Source: Verrucomicrobiales bacterium
Lineage (GTDB): Bacteria; Verrucomicrobiota; Verrucomicrobiia; Verrucomicrobiales; V1-33
Direction: 5' to 3'
DNA: 64,000 nt
NCBI GenBank assembly: GCA_018003315.1
Contig: JAGNEJ010000001.1
Coordinates: 186,001-250,000 of the forward strand
The position numbers and the translations under genes are program-made. The notes under the pieces were generated by a model. It was not told the origin of the DNA. It searched no databases and saw only the letters and a program-made list of their open reading frames with translations. Within the stretch, counting starts at the first letter, position 1. Every line of letters begins with the position of its first letter. Shown here piece after piece: positions 45,431-54,804 of this stretch.

Positions 45431-46303
45431 ATGCCGACTTCCGCTGATACTGTGACCATCCAGGTGCCTGGCAGCACCTCCAACATTGGTCCGGGCTTTG
45501 ACTGCCTGGGCATCGCCCTGAGTCTCTACAACCGCATCACGGTGACGCGGGACGGGGCCAATCCGCACCCGCCCCATGCCATGGTCAGGGAATGCGCCCG
45601 GCTGTTCTTCCGCCGGACCAGGGCGGAGGAGTTTGGATTTGCGTGGTCCATCGACGGCGACGTGCCCGTTTCCCGCGGCCTGGGCAGCAGTGTCACGGTG
45701 CGGCTGGGCATACTGGCGGCGCTGAACGAGCTGAGCGGCCAGCCGCTGAGCCACGAGGGGCTGTTTGCCTTGTGCAGTGAGATCGAGGGACATCCTGACA
45801 ATGCGGGACCGGCGGCTTTTGGCGGGTTTCTCCTGACCAATGCCAAGGGCGAATTTTTCCGCTTTCCGGTGGAGCCTTGCCTGAAGTTCGTGCTGTTGAT
45901 TCCGGAAATGGAGGTGCTGACGGAAAATGCCCGCCGGGTGCTGCCGCCCTCCATTCCGGTGAAGGAGGCAGTGGTCAATCTGGGCAATGCCTGCAGCATC
46001 ACCGCGGCGTTCGCCACGGCACAGTATGAAAAACTGCGTGACTGTTTCGATGATTTTCTGCACCAGCCCTACCGTGCGCACCTGGTGCCCGGGCTGTTCG
46101 AGGTGATCGAGGCGGGAGTCAGCGTCGGGGCGCTGGGTGGTTTTCTCAGCGGCTCCGGGTCGGCCATCTGCTGCGTGACGCTGGCGGGGAATGAAAACCA
46201 CGTCGCCACCGCGATGCGCCATGCCTTTCCTGACCCCTCACGGGCGGTGGTGCGCATCGTCGTCGCCGACAACGGGGGAACCCGCCGACTTTCACCCGCA
46301 TGA
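45431..46303 (+). CDS. thrB: Homoserine kinase
   Basis: Phosphorylates homoserine to O-phosphohomoserine in threonine synthesis. It is a 290-residue GHMP kinase. The N-terminal VPGSTSNIGPGFDCLGIALS and the ATP loop PVSRGLGSSVTVRLG are diagnostic. The C-terminal GALGGFLSGSGSAICCVTLA is GHMP motif 3. The start is ATG at 45431 (MPTSADTVTIQVPGS). A longer frame begins upstream inside the promoter. It overlaps lpxK by 4 bp (ATGA), a coupling with no metabolic link. Confidence 0.93.
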   Translation: MPTSADTVTIQVPGSTSNIGPGFDCLGIALSLYNRITVTRDGANPHPPHAMVRECARLFFRRTRAEEFGFAWSIDGDVPVSRGLGSSVTVRLGILAALNELSGQPLSHEGLFALCSEIEGHPDNAGPAAFGGFLLTNAKGEFFRFPVEPCLKFVLLIPEMEVLTENARRVLPPSIPVKEAVVNLGNACSITAAFATAQYEKLRDCFDDFLHQPYRAHLVPGLFEVIEAGVSVGALGGFLSGSGSAICCVTLAGNENHVATAMRHAFPDPSRAVVRIVVADNGGTRRLSPA

Positions 46304-47487
46304 AGGAAGGCTTTGAACAGTTTGCCGTGGAGGTGATCACCGGCGTGCGCAAGGGGCTGCGGGCGGGCACGCTGCGGCTGATGCTGGGCGGACTTTCCTT
46401 CATTTACCGCGGCGCAGTGGGTTTGCGACTCTGGCTCTACCGCAACCGCATCCTGCGGGAAAAGCATCTCGGCTGCATGGTGGTCAGCATTGGCAATCTC
46501 ACCGTTGGCGGCACTGGCAAAACGCCCGTTGTGGAAATGTTCGCCCGTGCGCTGAGTGCCGGCGGCCGCCGCGTGGCCATTCTCAGCCGCGGTTACAAGA
46601 GTGAAGCACCCCCCAAACAGCGCCTGCGCGACAAGCTGACTGGCCGCAGGCAGGAACCGCCGCCCCGAGTTGTCAGCGACGGCACCGGACCGCAGCCGCA
46701 ACTGGATTCCCGCATTGCCGGGGATGAACCTTTCATGCTGGCGCAGAACCTGCCCGGAGTGGCGGTGGTGGTGGACAAAAACCGGGTGAAGGCGGGCCGC
46801 CATGCCATCGGGGAGCTGGGTGCGGACACGCTGCTGCTGGACGACGGCCTGCAGTATCTCAAACTGCGGCACCGCCTGGACATTGTGCTAGTGGACCGCC
46901 AGGCTCCGTTTGGAAACGAATGGATGCTGCCTCGCGGCTTCCTGCGCGAACCTCCGCGCAACCTGCGCCGCGCCAGCTACATCTTTATCACCAAATGCGA
47001 CGCGGCCACGCCCAATGACGATTTGATCCGCCGCATCCGGCGATTCAACCGCACCGCGGAAATCATTGAATGCCGCCACGCTCCGCTGCACCTGACCCAC
47101 CTCGTCACCAGGGAACAGCGGCCGCTGGACTTCCTTCAGGGCAGGAACATCGCCACCATCAGCGGCATCGCCCGTCCGGAAAGCTTCGAAGGCGGCCTGG
47201 AACAGCTCGGATCCACCATCCGGTTCACCCGTCGCTTCACCGACCATCACCGCTATACCGAAAGCGAGATCACCGAATTCATCCTCAGGGCGGATGACCG
47301 CGGGGTTGATTTCATTGTCACCACCGAAAAGGATTCCGTGCGCTTCCCTGACCTCAGCAAAAGCCTGCTCCCGGTCTATTTTCTGCGGGTTGAAATCGAA
47401 ATCCTGACGGGACAGGAAAACTGGGAAAGCTGCGTGCAGCGCATCTGCCAGCCGCATCCGGTCATTCCCGCACAGCGGTGGTTTTAG
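46300..47487 (+). CDS. lpxK: Tetraacyldisaccharide 4'-kinase
   Basis: Adds the 4'-phosphate of lipid A at the inner membrane, showing that the cell makes lipopolysaccharide. It has 395 residues. The N-terminal amphipathic/membrane helix region is followed by the P-loop SIGNLTVGGTGKTPVVEMFA and RVAILSRGYKS. Also present are VVSDGTGPQPQLDSRIAGDE, LLLDDGLQYLKLRH, GNEWMLPRGFLREP and VTTEKDSVRFPDL. It overlaps the thrB stop. Confidence 0.94.
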   Translation: MKEGFEQFAVEVITGVRKGLRAGTLRLMLGGLSFIYRGAVGLRLWLYRNRILREKHLGCMVVSIGNLTVGGTGKTPVVEMFARALSAGGRRVAILSRGYKSEAPPKQRLRDKLTGRRQEPPPRVVSDGTGPQPQLDSRIAGDEPFMLAQNLPGVAVVVDKNRVKAGRHAIGELGADTLLLDDGLQYLKLRHRLDIVLVDRQAPFGNEWMLPRGFLREPPRNLRRASYIFITKCDAATPNDDLIRRIRRFNRTAEIIECRHAPLHLTHLVTREQRPLDFLQGRNIATISGIARPESFEGGLEQLGSTIRFTRRFTDHHRYTESEITEFILRADDRGVDFIVTTEKDSVRFPDLSKSLLPVYFLRVEIEILTGQENWESCVQRICQPHPVIPAQRWF

Positions 47488-47503
47488 GACAGACGGGGCA
47501 CGT

Positions 47504-47869
47504 TCAGTGCGCTTTCCAGGGCTCGCTTCCGGCGGCTCCGATGCCGACCACCTCCCTGGCCTCCTCCTCCTCGGTTTCATCGAGCAGGGGTGCGAAGCGT
47601 TCTGCGCGGAAACCGAGTTCCTGTTTCACACTGGAATGGGGATCATCGGGATTGTGCAGCTCGTGGAGCAGAATGAGCAGATCAAATTCCGCTCCGGTGA
47701 GCCTGATTTCCGCCTCATCGGTCACGGCGAAATTCGGATTGGAGCGCCCTGCCCCGAGGGCTCTGACCGTGTAGATTCCGTCTTTCCGCGGAAGGGCGCA
47801 GTAAAGATCGAAAACCCAGGGATCGAACTGGTCGTTGATGCAGACTACTTTCTGGCCGGTTTGGAACAT
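47504..47869 (-). CDS. Small hypothetical protein (SH3-like fold suspected)
   Basis: A 121-residue soluble protein from ATG at 47869, MFQTGQKVVCINDQFDPWVF. FDLYCALPRKDGIYTVRALG and the opening 'GQKVVCIND' resemble small SH3-like proteins found in phages and bacteria. The C-terminus is acidic. A longer upstream start gives Pro-rich unrelated sequence. Role unknown. Confidence 0.55.
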   Translation of the reverse strand: MFQTGQKVVCINDQFDPWVFDLYCALPRKDGIYTVRALGAGRSNPNFAVTDEAEIRLTGAEFDLLILLHELHNPDDPHSSVKQELGFRAERFAPLLDETEEEEAREVVGIGAAGSEPWKAH

Positions 47870-47935
47870 GGGCGGGCTTGGATGGAATGCGGGGAGAGGA
47901 ACGGAGACCGGATAGCACGGCGGCCGACGGGGGCA

Positions 47936-47977
47936 AAGAAAAACCTCCTGCTGCCGCACCGGGGCGACAGCAGGAGG
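47936..47977 (-). terminator. Rho-independent terminator after the secreted protein gene at 48016
   Basis: Read on the minus strand, CCTCCTGCTG (47968-47977) pairs perfectly over 10 bp with CAGCAGGAGG (47944-47953) and is followed by TTTTTCTTT. It lies about 40 bp after the stop codon at 48016. Confidence 0.85.
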
Positions 47978-48015
47978 AGCCTTGGGGTTTCTCGACGATT
48001 CAGTGAGAAAGTTTC

Positions 48016-48747
48016 TTAGAAGGTGAAGAAGGCGAAGTCGTCGCAGGCCACATGCAGGGGGACGCCGGTGGCGGCGTGGACGGAGATGACTTCGACCGCG
48101 ATGATACCGCCAAGGACCGTGGCATCGCGTCCCACGAAGGTGTCACGATTGGGGATAATGGCGCCGCCGCCTGCAGGAATCAGAAACGTGGTGGTCAGGG
48201 TCGGACCGCCAGCCTGATAAAAATTCACCTTTACCTTTTGCGGAATGCCCATGCGTTGCAGCACGGTGATGCCTGCACGACGAACCGGGACAGGGGCCAG
48301 CACACCGGTGGGAGTGATCTGATTGGCCTGCAGTTTGAAGATCAGCGGCGTTGCTCCCACCGTGGTGATGGCACCGGGCTGGTTCGGGCTGCCGGAGATC
48401 GGCACCCAGGGGGCGCCCAGCATGTTGCCGATGCGCACCGGATGTCCGAAGGCCATCACGCAGTGGTTCATGAGACCGACGCCGTATTGCGCCTTCCACA
48501 CCGGGATGCCTACGACGTTCCAGGGAAAGGAGTTGGTCACATCGAAATTCACCACTCCAGCCTTGTTGGCACCCCAGCCGGCATTGATGGCGGGGACAAA
48601 TCCGGCGTAATAGGCCGCGGAGGGATTCTTGATGTCCACCATGTTCGGGTGGCTGATCGAGTCATACAGGCCGACGGTGGTGAAGACCTGCGCCTGGACG
48701 GCGGCGGCAGCGGCGAGGGACAGAAGGGTTGTGACGATGGATTTCAT
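48016..48747 (-). CDS. Secreted protein of unknown function
   Basis: A 243-residue protein with a clear signal peptide MKSIVTTLLSLAAAAAVQAQ. The mature part is beta-rich, with FTTVGLYDSISHPNMVDIKN, YYAGFVPAINAGWGANKAGV, and the end HVACDDFAFFTF. No catalytic motif or known family was seen. It stands alone with its own terminator. Confidence 0.6.
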   Translation of the reverse strand: MKSIVTTLLSLAAAAAVQAQVFTTVGLYDSISHPNMVDIKNPSAAYYAGFVPAINAGWGANKAGVVNFDVTNSFPWNVVGIPVWKAQYGVGLMNHCVMAFGHPVRIGNMLGAPWVPISGSPNQPGAITTVGATPLIFKLQANQITPTGVLAPVPVRRAGITVLQRMGIPQKVKVNFYQAGGPTLTTTFLIPAGGGAIIPNRDTFVGRDATVLGGIIAVEVISVHAATGVPLHVACDDFAFFTF

Positions 48748-48948
48748 GGTTTGATGCGGGGTTTGTGGTTTGGTTTTGGAGTTTGCCGCCGCTCAGCGCA
48801 GCGGTCTCACTACCCCCCATCGCAAGGCCGGAAATCTTCTGGCAACTTTTTGCAAAAAATTTCCCACCACCGCAAAAATCCGCTCACACCGCCCGTCCGC
48901 AAACCGTCTCCCGACGCCGCGAAGCCGCAGGGCTTTCCGCCTGCGCAA

Positions 48949-50541
48949 TCAGTATTCGTGCCCGAGATTATCGTCGGTGATCGGGCGTTCCCCTCCCCAC
49001 AGGCGCTCCATGCGCTGCCGGTTCACAATCCACCAGCGGAACGCCGCATCCTCCGGCATGGGGTCCGCCTCGCGGTCGCAGATGCTGAGCACTTTTTCCA
49101 GATCGGAGCGGTCTTTTTCCGTTGTCAGATCATACAGCGGGCGGCCATCGATCCGATAGGCTGTCAGGACTTTGCGCCAGTGCTCCTTGTCAGGAACCAG
49201 CGGAACATTGGCCCCGATGCAGTTGTTGAGGCACATCATGGTGTGGGGAAAGACCTCCATCCCGGTTTTGGCGGCGCGGCCGGAGTCCGTGCAGTTCCAC
49301 ATGACCACGCCGTCCGGATTCAGATGGCGCTTGGCCAGGGTGAGAAATTCCTTGGAGAGCAGCGCCGAGGCAAACTCCCGCCAGTGGTGCGTGGTGTTCA
49401 TGAGAATGCAGTCGAAGCGCGCGTCGGGGTTGCGCTTTAGCCACCGGCGTCCGTCGTCAATGTGAATCCGGATTCTGTCAGGGTGGTCCAGAATGCTCGA
49501 CACCTGCGGGTAGGCCCGGATCACCTCCAGATAGCCGTGGCTGATTTCCACGCAGTCCACCTGCGGCTGATCCGGATGACTGGCGATGATCTGCGTCCAG
49601 GCGCCGGCGCTCACTCCGATGACCAGCACCCGTTTCAAGGGAGCGGGATGAACCGCGGAAATGAAGTAGGGCCGCACATGGTAGTCACCCGGCTCCAGCG
49701 TGGTGTTGATGACCCCGTCATAGGCACCGTTGCCGTAAACGTGGCGGTTTTGGTCCACCGTGACCACTCCGTGCCGGGTTTCCTGGACAAACGCAAACGG
49801 AGCCTGACCGCCGTATTGGTCCTTCCAGTAAAGGCGTTCCCACAAGCCCTGGTGCACCCACCCAGTGGCGGCCGCTGCAGCCAGCAGCACCGTCGCGACC
49901 ACGGCACTGACCGCCTGCCGGAACGCTTGCTTTCCAGCCACCAGCACCACGAGGAGCACCGCCGCCACGGTGAGAATGCCGGCAATGGTCTGCAGCTTGA
50001 AGCAGTCCATGAGGACGAAGCCGGTCAGCAAACTGCCCGCTCCGGATCCGATGATGTTCGCGAGGTAAACGTAGCTGAGCCTTGCGCCTGCGCGGTGATC
50101 CGGCGCGATGGCTACATGACACAAAAGCGGCAGCACCGTGCCCTGCAGCGCCGCAGCCACCGCGACCAAGGGCAGACTGAAGGCCCATCCTGGCAGGTTG
50201 ACCGACCCGAGCGATTCGCCCAGCCACACCCACTTTTCCGCCGGAAGCGGCACCACCAGCCAGGAAGCCAGCGGCACCACGAGGAAGGCAAGCAGACCGG
50301 CACTCAGCATGAGCAGCACGAGCGAACGCAGCGACGCCTGGGACTCCTTTTTCTGCCAGCGCATGCTCAGGAGCGATCCGATGGCCAGCCCCAGCAAATA
50401 ACTGCCCAGCATGGCTCCGAAGGCTACGGCCTTGCTGCCGGTGACGTAGTTGTAAAGCCGTGCCCAGACGATTTCCCAGCTCAGGGCGACATAGCCGGAC
50501 AAGGCGGCGAGAAGCAGAACGCGGCGGAAGGGAGTGCTCAT
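48949..50541 (-). CDS. Membrane protein fused to spermidine-synthase-like domain
   Basis: A 530-residue protein with about seven N-terminal membrane helices (residues 1-215) followed by a spermidine-synthase-type Rossmann domain. Its nucleotide region is RVLVIGVSAGAWTQIIASHP, then DCVEISHGYLEVIRAYPQV and HIDDGRRWLKRNPDARFD. The acidic DxxDP catalytic block of true aminopropyltransferases is replaced by CILMNTTHHWREFASALLSK, so polyamine synthesis is doubtful. Its ATG directly abuts the TAG of the upstream membrane protein; together they look like the two halves of the ~1000-residue fused proteins of related bacteria. Confidence 0.83.
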   Translation of the reverse strand: MSTPFRRVLLLAALSGYVALSWEIVWARLYNYVTGSKAVAFGAMLGSYLLGLAIGSLLSMRWQKKESQASLRSLVLLMLSAGLLAFLVVPLASWLVVPLPAEKWVWLGESLGSVNLPGWAFSLPLVAVAAALQGTVLPLLCHVAIAPDHRAGARLSYVYLANIIGSGAGSLLTGFVLMDCFKLQTIAGILTVAAVLLVVLVAGKQAFRQAVSAVVATVLLAAAAATGWVHQGLWERLYWKDQYGGQAPFAFVQETRHGVVTVDQNRHVYGNGAYDGVINTTLEPGDYHVRPYFISAVHPAPLKRVLVIGVSAGAWTQIIASHPDQPQVDCVEISHGYLEVIRAYPQVSSILDHPDRIRIHIDDGRRWLKRNPDARFDCILMNTTHHWREFASALLSKEFLTLAKRHLNPDGVVMWNCTDSGRAAKTGMEVFPHTMMCLNNCIGANVPLVPDKEHWRKVLTAYRIDGRPLYDLTTEKDRSDLEKVLSICDREADPMPEDAAFRWWIVNRQRMERLWGGERPITDDNLGHEY

Positions 50542-51207
50542 CTATTTGCGGCGAAGAATCCAGGCCGACAGAATGCTGATGGAGGCAATGACATTGAACA
50601 GGACGGCCAGCCGCACCGAACCGCTCTGGCCAAACTGGCCCAGAAAAACAAATGCCGCCAGGAAGGCACCGACGGCCGCCCCCAGAGTGTTCACGAAATA
50701 AAGCCAGCTGACACTGCGCCCCACGGACGCCGTCTGCCGCACCTGATGGGCCACCAGCAACGGAAGCGTGGCCCCCATGAACAGCGTGGGGATGAAAATG
50801 AGTGCAAACGCCAGCACTCCGGTCATGAGCGAGCCAGCGCCCAGCGTCAGGTCGCCCACCCAGTGGAACAAATGCAGACTGAACCAGCCGTAGAGGCCGA
50901 TGCCGAGTTCCGCGAGGGAAAAGAGCAGCACCAGCGGCGTGCCCGGACGCCCGGAAACAACACCGCCAGCCAGGCTGCCCAGACCGAGGCCCACCATGAA
51001 GGCGGTGACGACCATGGCGACGGATTCCACGTTGCTGCCGTAAATGGTCAGCAGAGCGCGCTGCCAGACCATTTGATAGAGCAGCGCGGAGATGCCGGAG
51101 AGGGTGAATACCGCGAAAAGCAGCCAGCCGGGAACCGGGCTGCGGCTGCGCGGGCTGGGTGCGGAGGTGGCGAGGGAGGGAATCTGGGGGGTGGCTTCCA
51201 TGCTCAA
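50542..51207 (-). CDS. Membrane protein, N-terminal half of fused MFS/spermidine synthase-like system
   Basis: A 221-residue protein with about six membrane segments. SGISALLYQMVWQRALLTIY and GSNVESVAMVVTAFMVGLGLG match the N-terminus of fused MFS-spermidine synthase proteins, and MGATLPLLVAHQV plus WLYFVNTLGAAVGAFLAAF continue the same pattern. A soluble Ser/Pro tail precedes the first helix. The gene ends exactly at the start codon of the next one, so the two products probably assemble together. Confidence 0.8.
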   Translation of the reverse strand: MSMEATPQIPSLATSAPSPRSRSPVPGWLLFAVFTLSGISALLYQMVWQRALLTIYGSNVESVAMVVTAFMVGLGLGSLAGGVVSGRPGTPLVLLFSLAELGIGLYGWFSLHLFHWVGDLTLGAGSLMTGVLAFALIFIPTLFMGATLPLLVAHQVRQTASVGRSVSWLYFVNTLGAAVGAFLAAFVFLGQFGQSGSVRLAVLFNVIASISILSAWILRRK

Positions 51208-51326
51208 TCGGGGCGGCGGATGCCACCGGGCTGGGGATGCGTTCTGTCGCGGCGGGCGGTGCCCTTGTCAATCAAGACGGCGGGGGCGTCCGATTGCCGG
51301 ATCTGCGCTGTGCTGCAAGGCGGCGC

Positions 51327-52751
51327 TCATCCACCGGACTCGTCCACAATGCTGACAAATTCCCCCTCGCTGAGCCGGGTGCGCAGCCGCTGGCCGGGCC
51401 TGAGCGCGGAGGCACTGCGGACGGGCGTCCCTGACAAATCAAGGGTCAGCGAAAACCCCCGCGAAAGCACCGCTTCCGGACCGAGGGAATGGAGCAACCG
51501 GTCCAGGTGGTCGATCCGGTGGTGGCATTGGTCGAACCGGCGGCGAAGCAGGGCCTCCAAGCGCTCGCGCAGCAGTTCCACCTGCACCCGGCGCTCGGAA
51601 AGGACCGCGGCGGGTTGGCGCGCTTCCAGTCGATGCGCCAGCAGTTCCAACTGCTGACGCCGTGCTCCGGACCAGGCTTCCGCAGCCGCACAAAGGGCAT
51701 CGTTCTTTCGGTCCAGCGTCTGCTGGTTTTCAGCCAGCCACCGCTGCGGGGCGCGGCGCAGCGGACTTTGTTCCAGAAAATTCAACATCTGCCGCAGGTG
51801 AACCATGATCTGCCCCACTCTTCCGCGCAGGGTTGCGTTCCAGCGTTGGAGGCGCGCCGCCAGCTCCGCGCCGTCCGGAGCCACCAGTTCCGCCGCGACA
51901 CTGGGCGTGGGCGCCCGGAGGTCGGCGGCGAAATCCGCAATCGTAAAGTCAATCTCATGCCCCACGGCGGAAATCACTGGCAGCGGGCATCCGGCGATGG
52001 CTCGGGCGACGGATTCCTCGTTGAAACTCCAGAGGTCCTCCAGGCTGCCGCCGCCCCGCGCCACCACCACGGTGTCGATGCGCGGCAGGTCCGGCTGCGG
52101 CTGGCCCAGCAGGTCCAGTGCGCGGGCAATTTCCTGGTGCGCTCCGTCGCCCTGCACCCTGACAGGAAAAACCAGCACGCGAACCCAGGGCGAGCGGCGG
52201 TGCAGGATGTTCAGCATGTCCTGAATGGCGGCACCGGTCGGCGAGGTGACCACCGCGATGACCTGCGGGAATTCCGGAATCGGCTGCTTCCGTTCCGGGG
52301 CAAACAAGCCTTCGTCCGCAAGCCGACGCTTCAAGGCCTCGAATTTTGCCTGCAGGGCACCGGCACCGCCTTCCTGAACTTTGCGGACGATCATCTGCAT
52401 CTGTCCCCGCGGCTCATAGACGCTGACATCCCCCAGGACCTGCACCTGCAGGCCATCCGCCAAGTGCGTGCGAAGCTGCTGGGCCGCTCCGCGGAACAGC
52501 ACGCAGCTCAGCTGGGCCTCCGCATCCTTGAGCGTGAAATAGTGATGGCCAGAGGCCTGCCGGCGGTGGTTGCTGATTTCACCGCGGAGCCAGACACCGG
52601 AAAACTGGCGCTCCAACTGGCCGCGCAGCTGGCGGCACAGCTGGCCCACGCTCAGCACCGGCGGATCCCCCGGGAGCGGCGGTGCTCCCGGTTTCGACGG
52701 TCCGTCGCCGTCCGCTGCACCGCGTGATTGTTGATAGGAAAACAGATCCAT
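51327..52751 (-). CDS. xseA: Exodeoxyribonuclease VII large subunit
   Basis: Degrades single-stranded DNA in both directions, in DNA repair. It has 474 residues. The N-terminal OB-fold has SVGQLCRQLRGQLERQF, VWLRGEISNHRRQASGHHYF and AQLSCVLFRG. The catalytic domain has IAVVTSPTGAAIQDMLNILH, VVVARGGGSLEDLWSFNEES and PVISAVGHEIDFTIADFAAD. A long C-terminal coiled-coil follows. No xseB is visible in the window. The gap to the upstream kinase gene is 35 bp. Confidence 0.95.
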   Translation of the reverse strand: MDLFSYQQSRGAADGDGPSKPGAPPLPGDPPVLSVGQLCRQLRGQLERQFSGVWLRGEISNHRRQASGHHYFTLKDAEAQLSCVLFRGAAQQLRTHLADGLQVQVLGDVSVYEPRGQMQMIVRKVQEGGAGALQAKFEALKRRLADEGLFAPERKQPIPEFPQVIAVVTSPTGAAIQDMLNILHRRSPWVRVLVFPVRVQGDGAHQEIARALDLLGQPQPDLPRIDTVVVARGGGSLEDLWSFNEESVARAIAGCPLPVISAVGHEIDFTIADFAADLRAPTPSVAAELVAPDGAELAARLQRWNATLRGRVGQIMVHLRQMLNFLEQSPLRRAPQRWLAENQQTLDRKNDALCAAAEAWSGARRQQLELLAHRLEARQPAAVLSERRVQVELLRERLEALLRRRFDQCHHRIDHLDRLLHSLGPEAVLSRGFSLTLDLSGTPVRSASALRPGQRLRTRLSEGEFVSIVDESGG

Positions 52752-52786
52752 TTCAGGCCGACACCCTACGCAGGCTCCAGGCGCTG

Positions 52787-54769
52787 TCATCCGGCATTCG
52801 GCTCCAGCGGCAGATCGATGACGAAACAGGCGCCGCGCCCGTCGGGACAGTTTTCATGGCGGAGCTGCCCGCCGAGTTCCGCGCAGAGCCGCCGGCTGAG
52901 CGCCAGCCCAAGACCCACGCCCGGAGCGCTGCGGGCCGCATCATCGGCCGACTTGTGAAACGCCCGGAAAATGCGCCGGGCTTCGCGTTTCGCAATGCCC
53001 GGACCGTGATCCCGAACCTGAATTTCCACACGCTGGGGATGCACTTTGGCACAGAGGCGGATGGTGTGGTCGCCGGCGACGGGAACGGCATATTTGCAGG
53101 CATTGTCCACGAGGTTGAACAATACCTGTTCCAGGGCCGCCGCATCCGTGGTCAGCAGGGCGGATCCGGTTTCGGCGGAAAGCTGCAGGTCCACGACGGC
53201 TTCCGCGGCGGCGGCGCGCTGCGCGAGCCGCGGCAGGATGCTGCGGAGCACCTCGTCCAGCCGCCGCGTTTCCAGACGCCGCCGGGCGCTGCCCCGTTCC
53301 AGCCTTGAATAGGCCAGAACATTTTCCACCAGATGGCCGAGACGGTTGGCCTCGCCGTGCATGGTTTCGAGATAGTTTTTGCGCGCTCCGGCATCGGCCA
53401 CCATGTCTTCGGCCAGCATCTCGGAGTAAAGGCGAAACGTTGTCAAGGGCGTGCGCAGCTCATGCGTCACCGCAGAAACAAATGCCGCCCGGCGTTCGCT
53501 GAGCGCCACGGTGCGGTGGAGCAGCACCGCCACCGCCGCCGCCGCCAGCAGCACACACAACCACGCCGCGGCCAGCGAGCTGTGCAGCGGCGTCCAGGCT
53601 GCGGCCGCGGCCACCGGAAATGCGCCGGGAAGCAGCTTCACCGGGAGCATGGCAAGCCGGAATGGGTCGTCCGCGATGGAAGCCTGAGCAGCCAGCGGAG
53701 CCGCTTCCAGTGCCGCTCCGGGGAGCAGGTCCCGCACCTGCAGCAGCCAGGCACGGCGGAGTTTTTCCCAGTCGAGCCAGGCCCCCTGCACGCTGGCTTG
53801 ACCGTCCACGGTGGCAGAGCGGGTGAGCAGCAGCCTGCCGTCGAGCCAGAACCCCTGCAATGGTTGGACACGATCCGCCATGACTGGGGCGGCGTCGGCT
53901 TTTTGCGCGGCGGTTTTGTCAGGCTGGCCCGTTTTTGCGCTCATCACTTCCTTCCGTGCCAAAGGTGCGGTCAACGTCTGCGTTTTCTGCTGAACCGCAT
54001 TCCGGTTCCGCAGGTTCGCGTCATTGTCGCCCTGCGGGAGGTGCCCGGTTTCCATGCGCTGCGCGGGCTGCGGCAGCGCCGGCACTTCGCCCGCGGACGG
54101 CGGCAGGCTGTTGAAAGTCCACAGCGCTTCCACATTGCTGGGAGAAACTCCGGGAATGCGCGCCTCCTGCGGCGGGTTCTTCCGCCAGTTCCCCGCGATG
54201 GATCCATTCTGCGACGACCATGCCGCGCAGGCTGCTGTCGGCACGATGCTCAACACCTGAGGACTCGCCGCAAGAGGCAGCACCCGGCGCAGCTCCGCCA
54301 GCCTTCCATCGGCCAGTGCCAGTTTTTCCGTTTCGGAATAGCCGGATTCGGCGAGGTCCCGGGCGTTGCCATCCGGTGCCTGGGGAGACGTGAGCCTGCC
54401 ATTGGCGTTGACCTGGAAATGCAGCAGCACGTCATCCGGCATTCCCGCCAGCAGGGGGGACGGCACCAGCACCTCCCCCTTGGGAACCTGAGCGTAAGCT
54501 TTGTTATAGACGGAATCGGCGGCGTGAAAGGCCTGGTAATCCTGCACCGGTCTGGCGTTTTCCCGAATGACCAGGCCATTGGCCGCGAGGTCCAGGCGAT
54601 ACATGGCCAGCCGCATCTGCTCCTGCCGTGCCGCGGTCAAATCCGCCTCCTGCCTGCTTTTTTCCAGGCGCAGGGTGTGTCCAGTCACCCAGCCCATCGC
54701 GGCCAGCAGCACTACGAGGCAGGAAAGAACGACGCACCAGATGACGGCGGGGCGCATGGATTTCGGCAT
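52787..54769 (-). CDS. Membrane sensor histidine kinase
   Basis: A 660-residue protein. The N-terminal membrane helix (VIWCVVLSCLVVLLAAMGWV) and a second (AAAWLCVLLAAAAVAVLLHR) enclose a large, low-complexity periplasmic region of about 370 residues. The kinase core is complete: VSAVTHELRTPLTTFRLYSE with the phospho-His, FNLVDNACKYA (N-box), RDHGPGIAKREARRIFRAFH and GVGLGLALSRRL. No response regulator is encoded next to it. It lies between a von Willebrand A gene and xseA with 35-bp gaps on both sides. Ligand unknown. Confidence 0.92.
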   Translation of the reverse strand: MPKSMRPAVIWCVVLSCLVVLLAAMGWVTGHTLRLEKSRQEADLTAARQEQMRLAMYRLDLAANGLVIRENARPVQDYQAFHAADSVYNKAYAQVPKGEVLVPSPLLAGMPDDVLLHFQVNANGRLTSPQAPDGNARDLAESGYSETEKLALADGRLAELRRVLPLAASPQVLSIVPTAACAAWSSQNGSIAGNWRKNPPQEARIPGVSPSNVEALWTFNSLPPSAGEVPALPQPAQRMETGHLPQGDNDANLRNRNAVQQKTQTLTAPLARKEVMSAKTGQPDKTAAQKADAAPVMADRVQPLQGFWLDGRLLLTRSATVDGQASVQGAWLDWEKLRRAWLLQVRDLLPGAALEAAPLAAQASIADDPFRLAMLPVKLLPGAFPVAAAAAWTPLHSSLAAAWLCVLLAAAAVAVLLHRTVALSERRAAFVSAVTHELRTPLTTFRLYSEMLAEDMVADAGARKNYLETMHGEANRLGHLVENVLAYSRLERGSARRRLETRRLDEVLRSILPRLAQRAAAAEAVVDLQLSAETGSALLTTDAAALEQVLFNLVDNACKYAVPVAGDHTIRLCAKVHPQRVEIQVRDHGPGIAKREARRIFRAFHKSADDAARSAPGVGLGLALSRRLCAELGGQLRHENCPDGRGACFVIDLPLEPNAG

Positions 54770-54804
54770 GGCAGGAAATCAACCCGCACGCAATCGAATT
54801 GGAC

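Noticed and set aside
49462..51657. A 731-codon plus-strand frame
   Set aside because: Low-complexity Gln/His/Arg-rich shadow of the membrane proteins and xseA.
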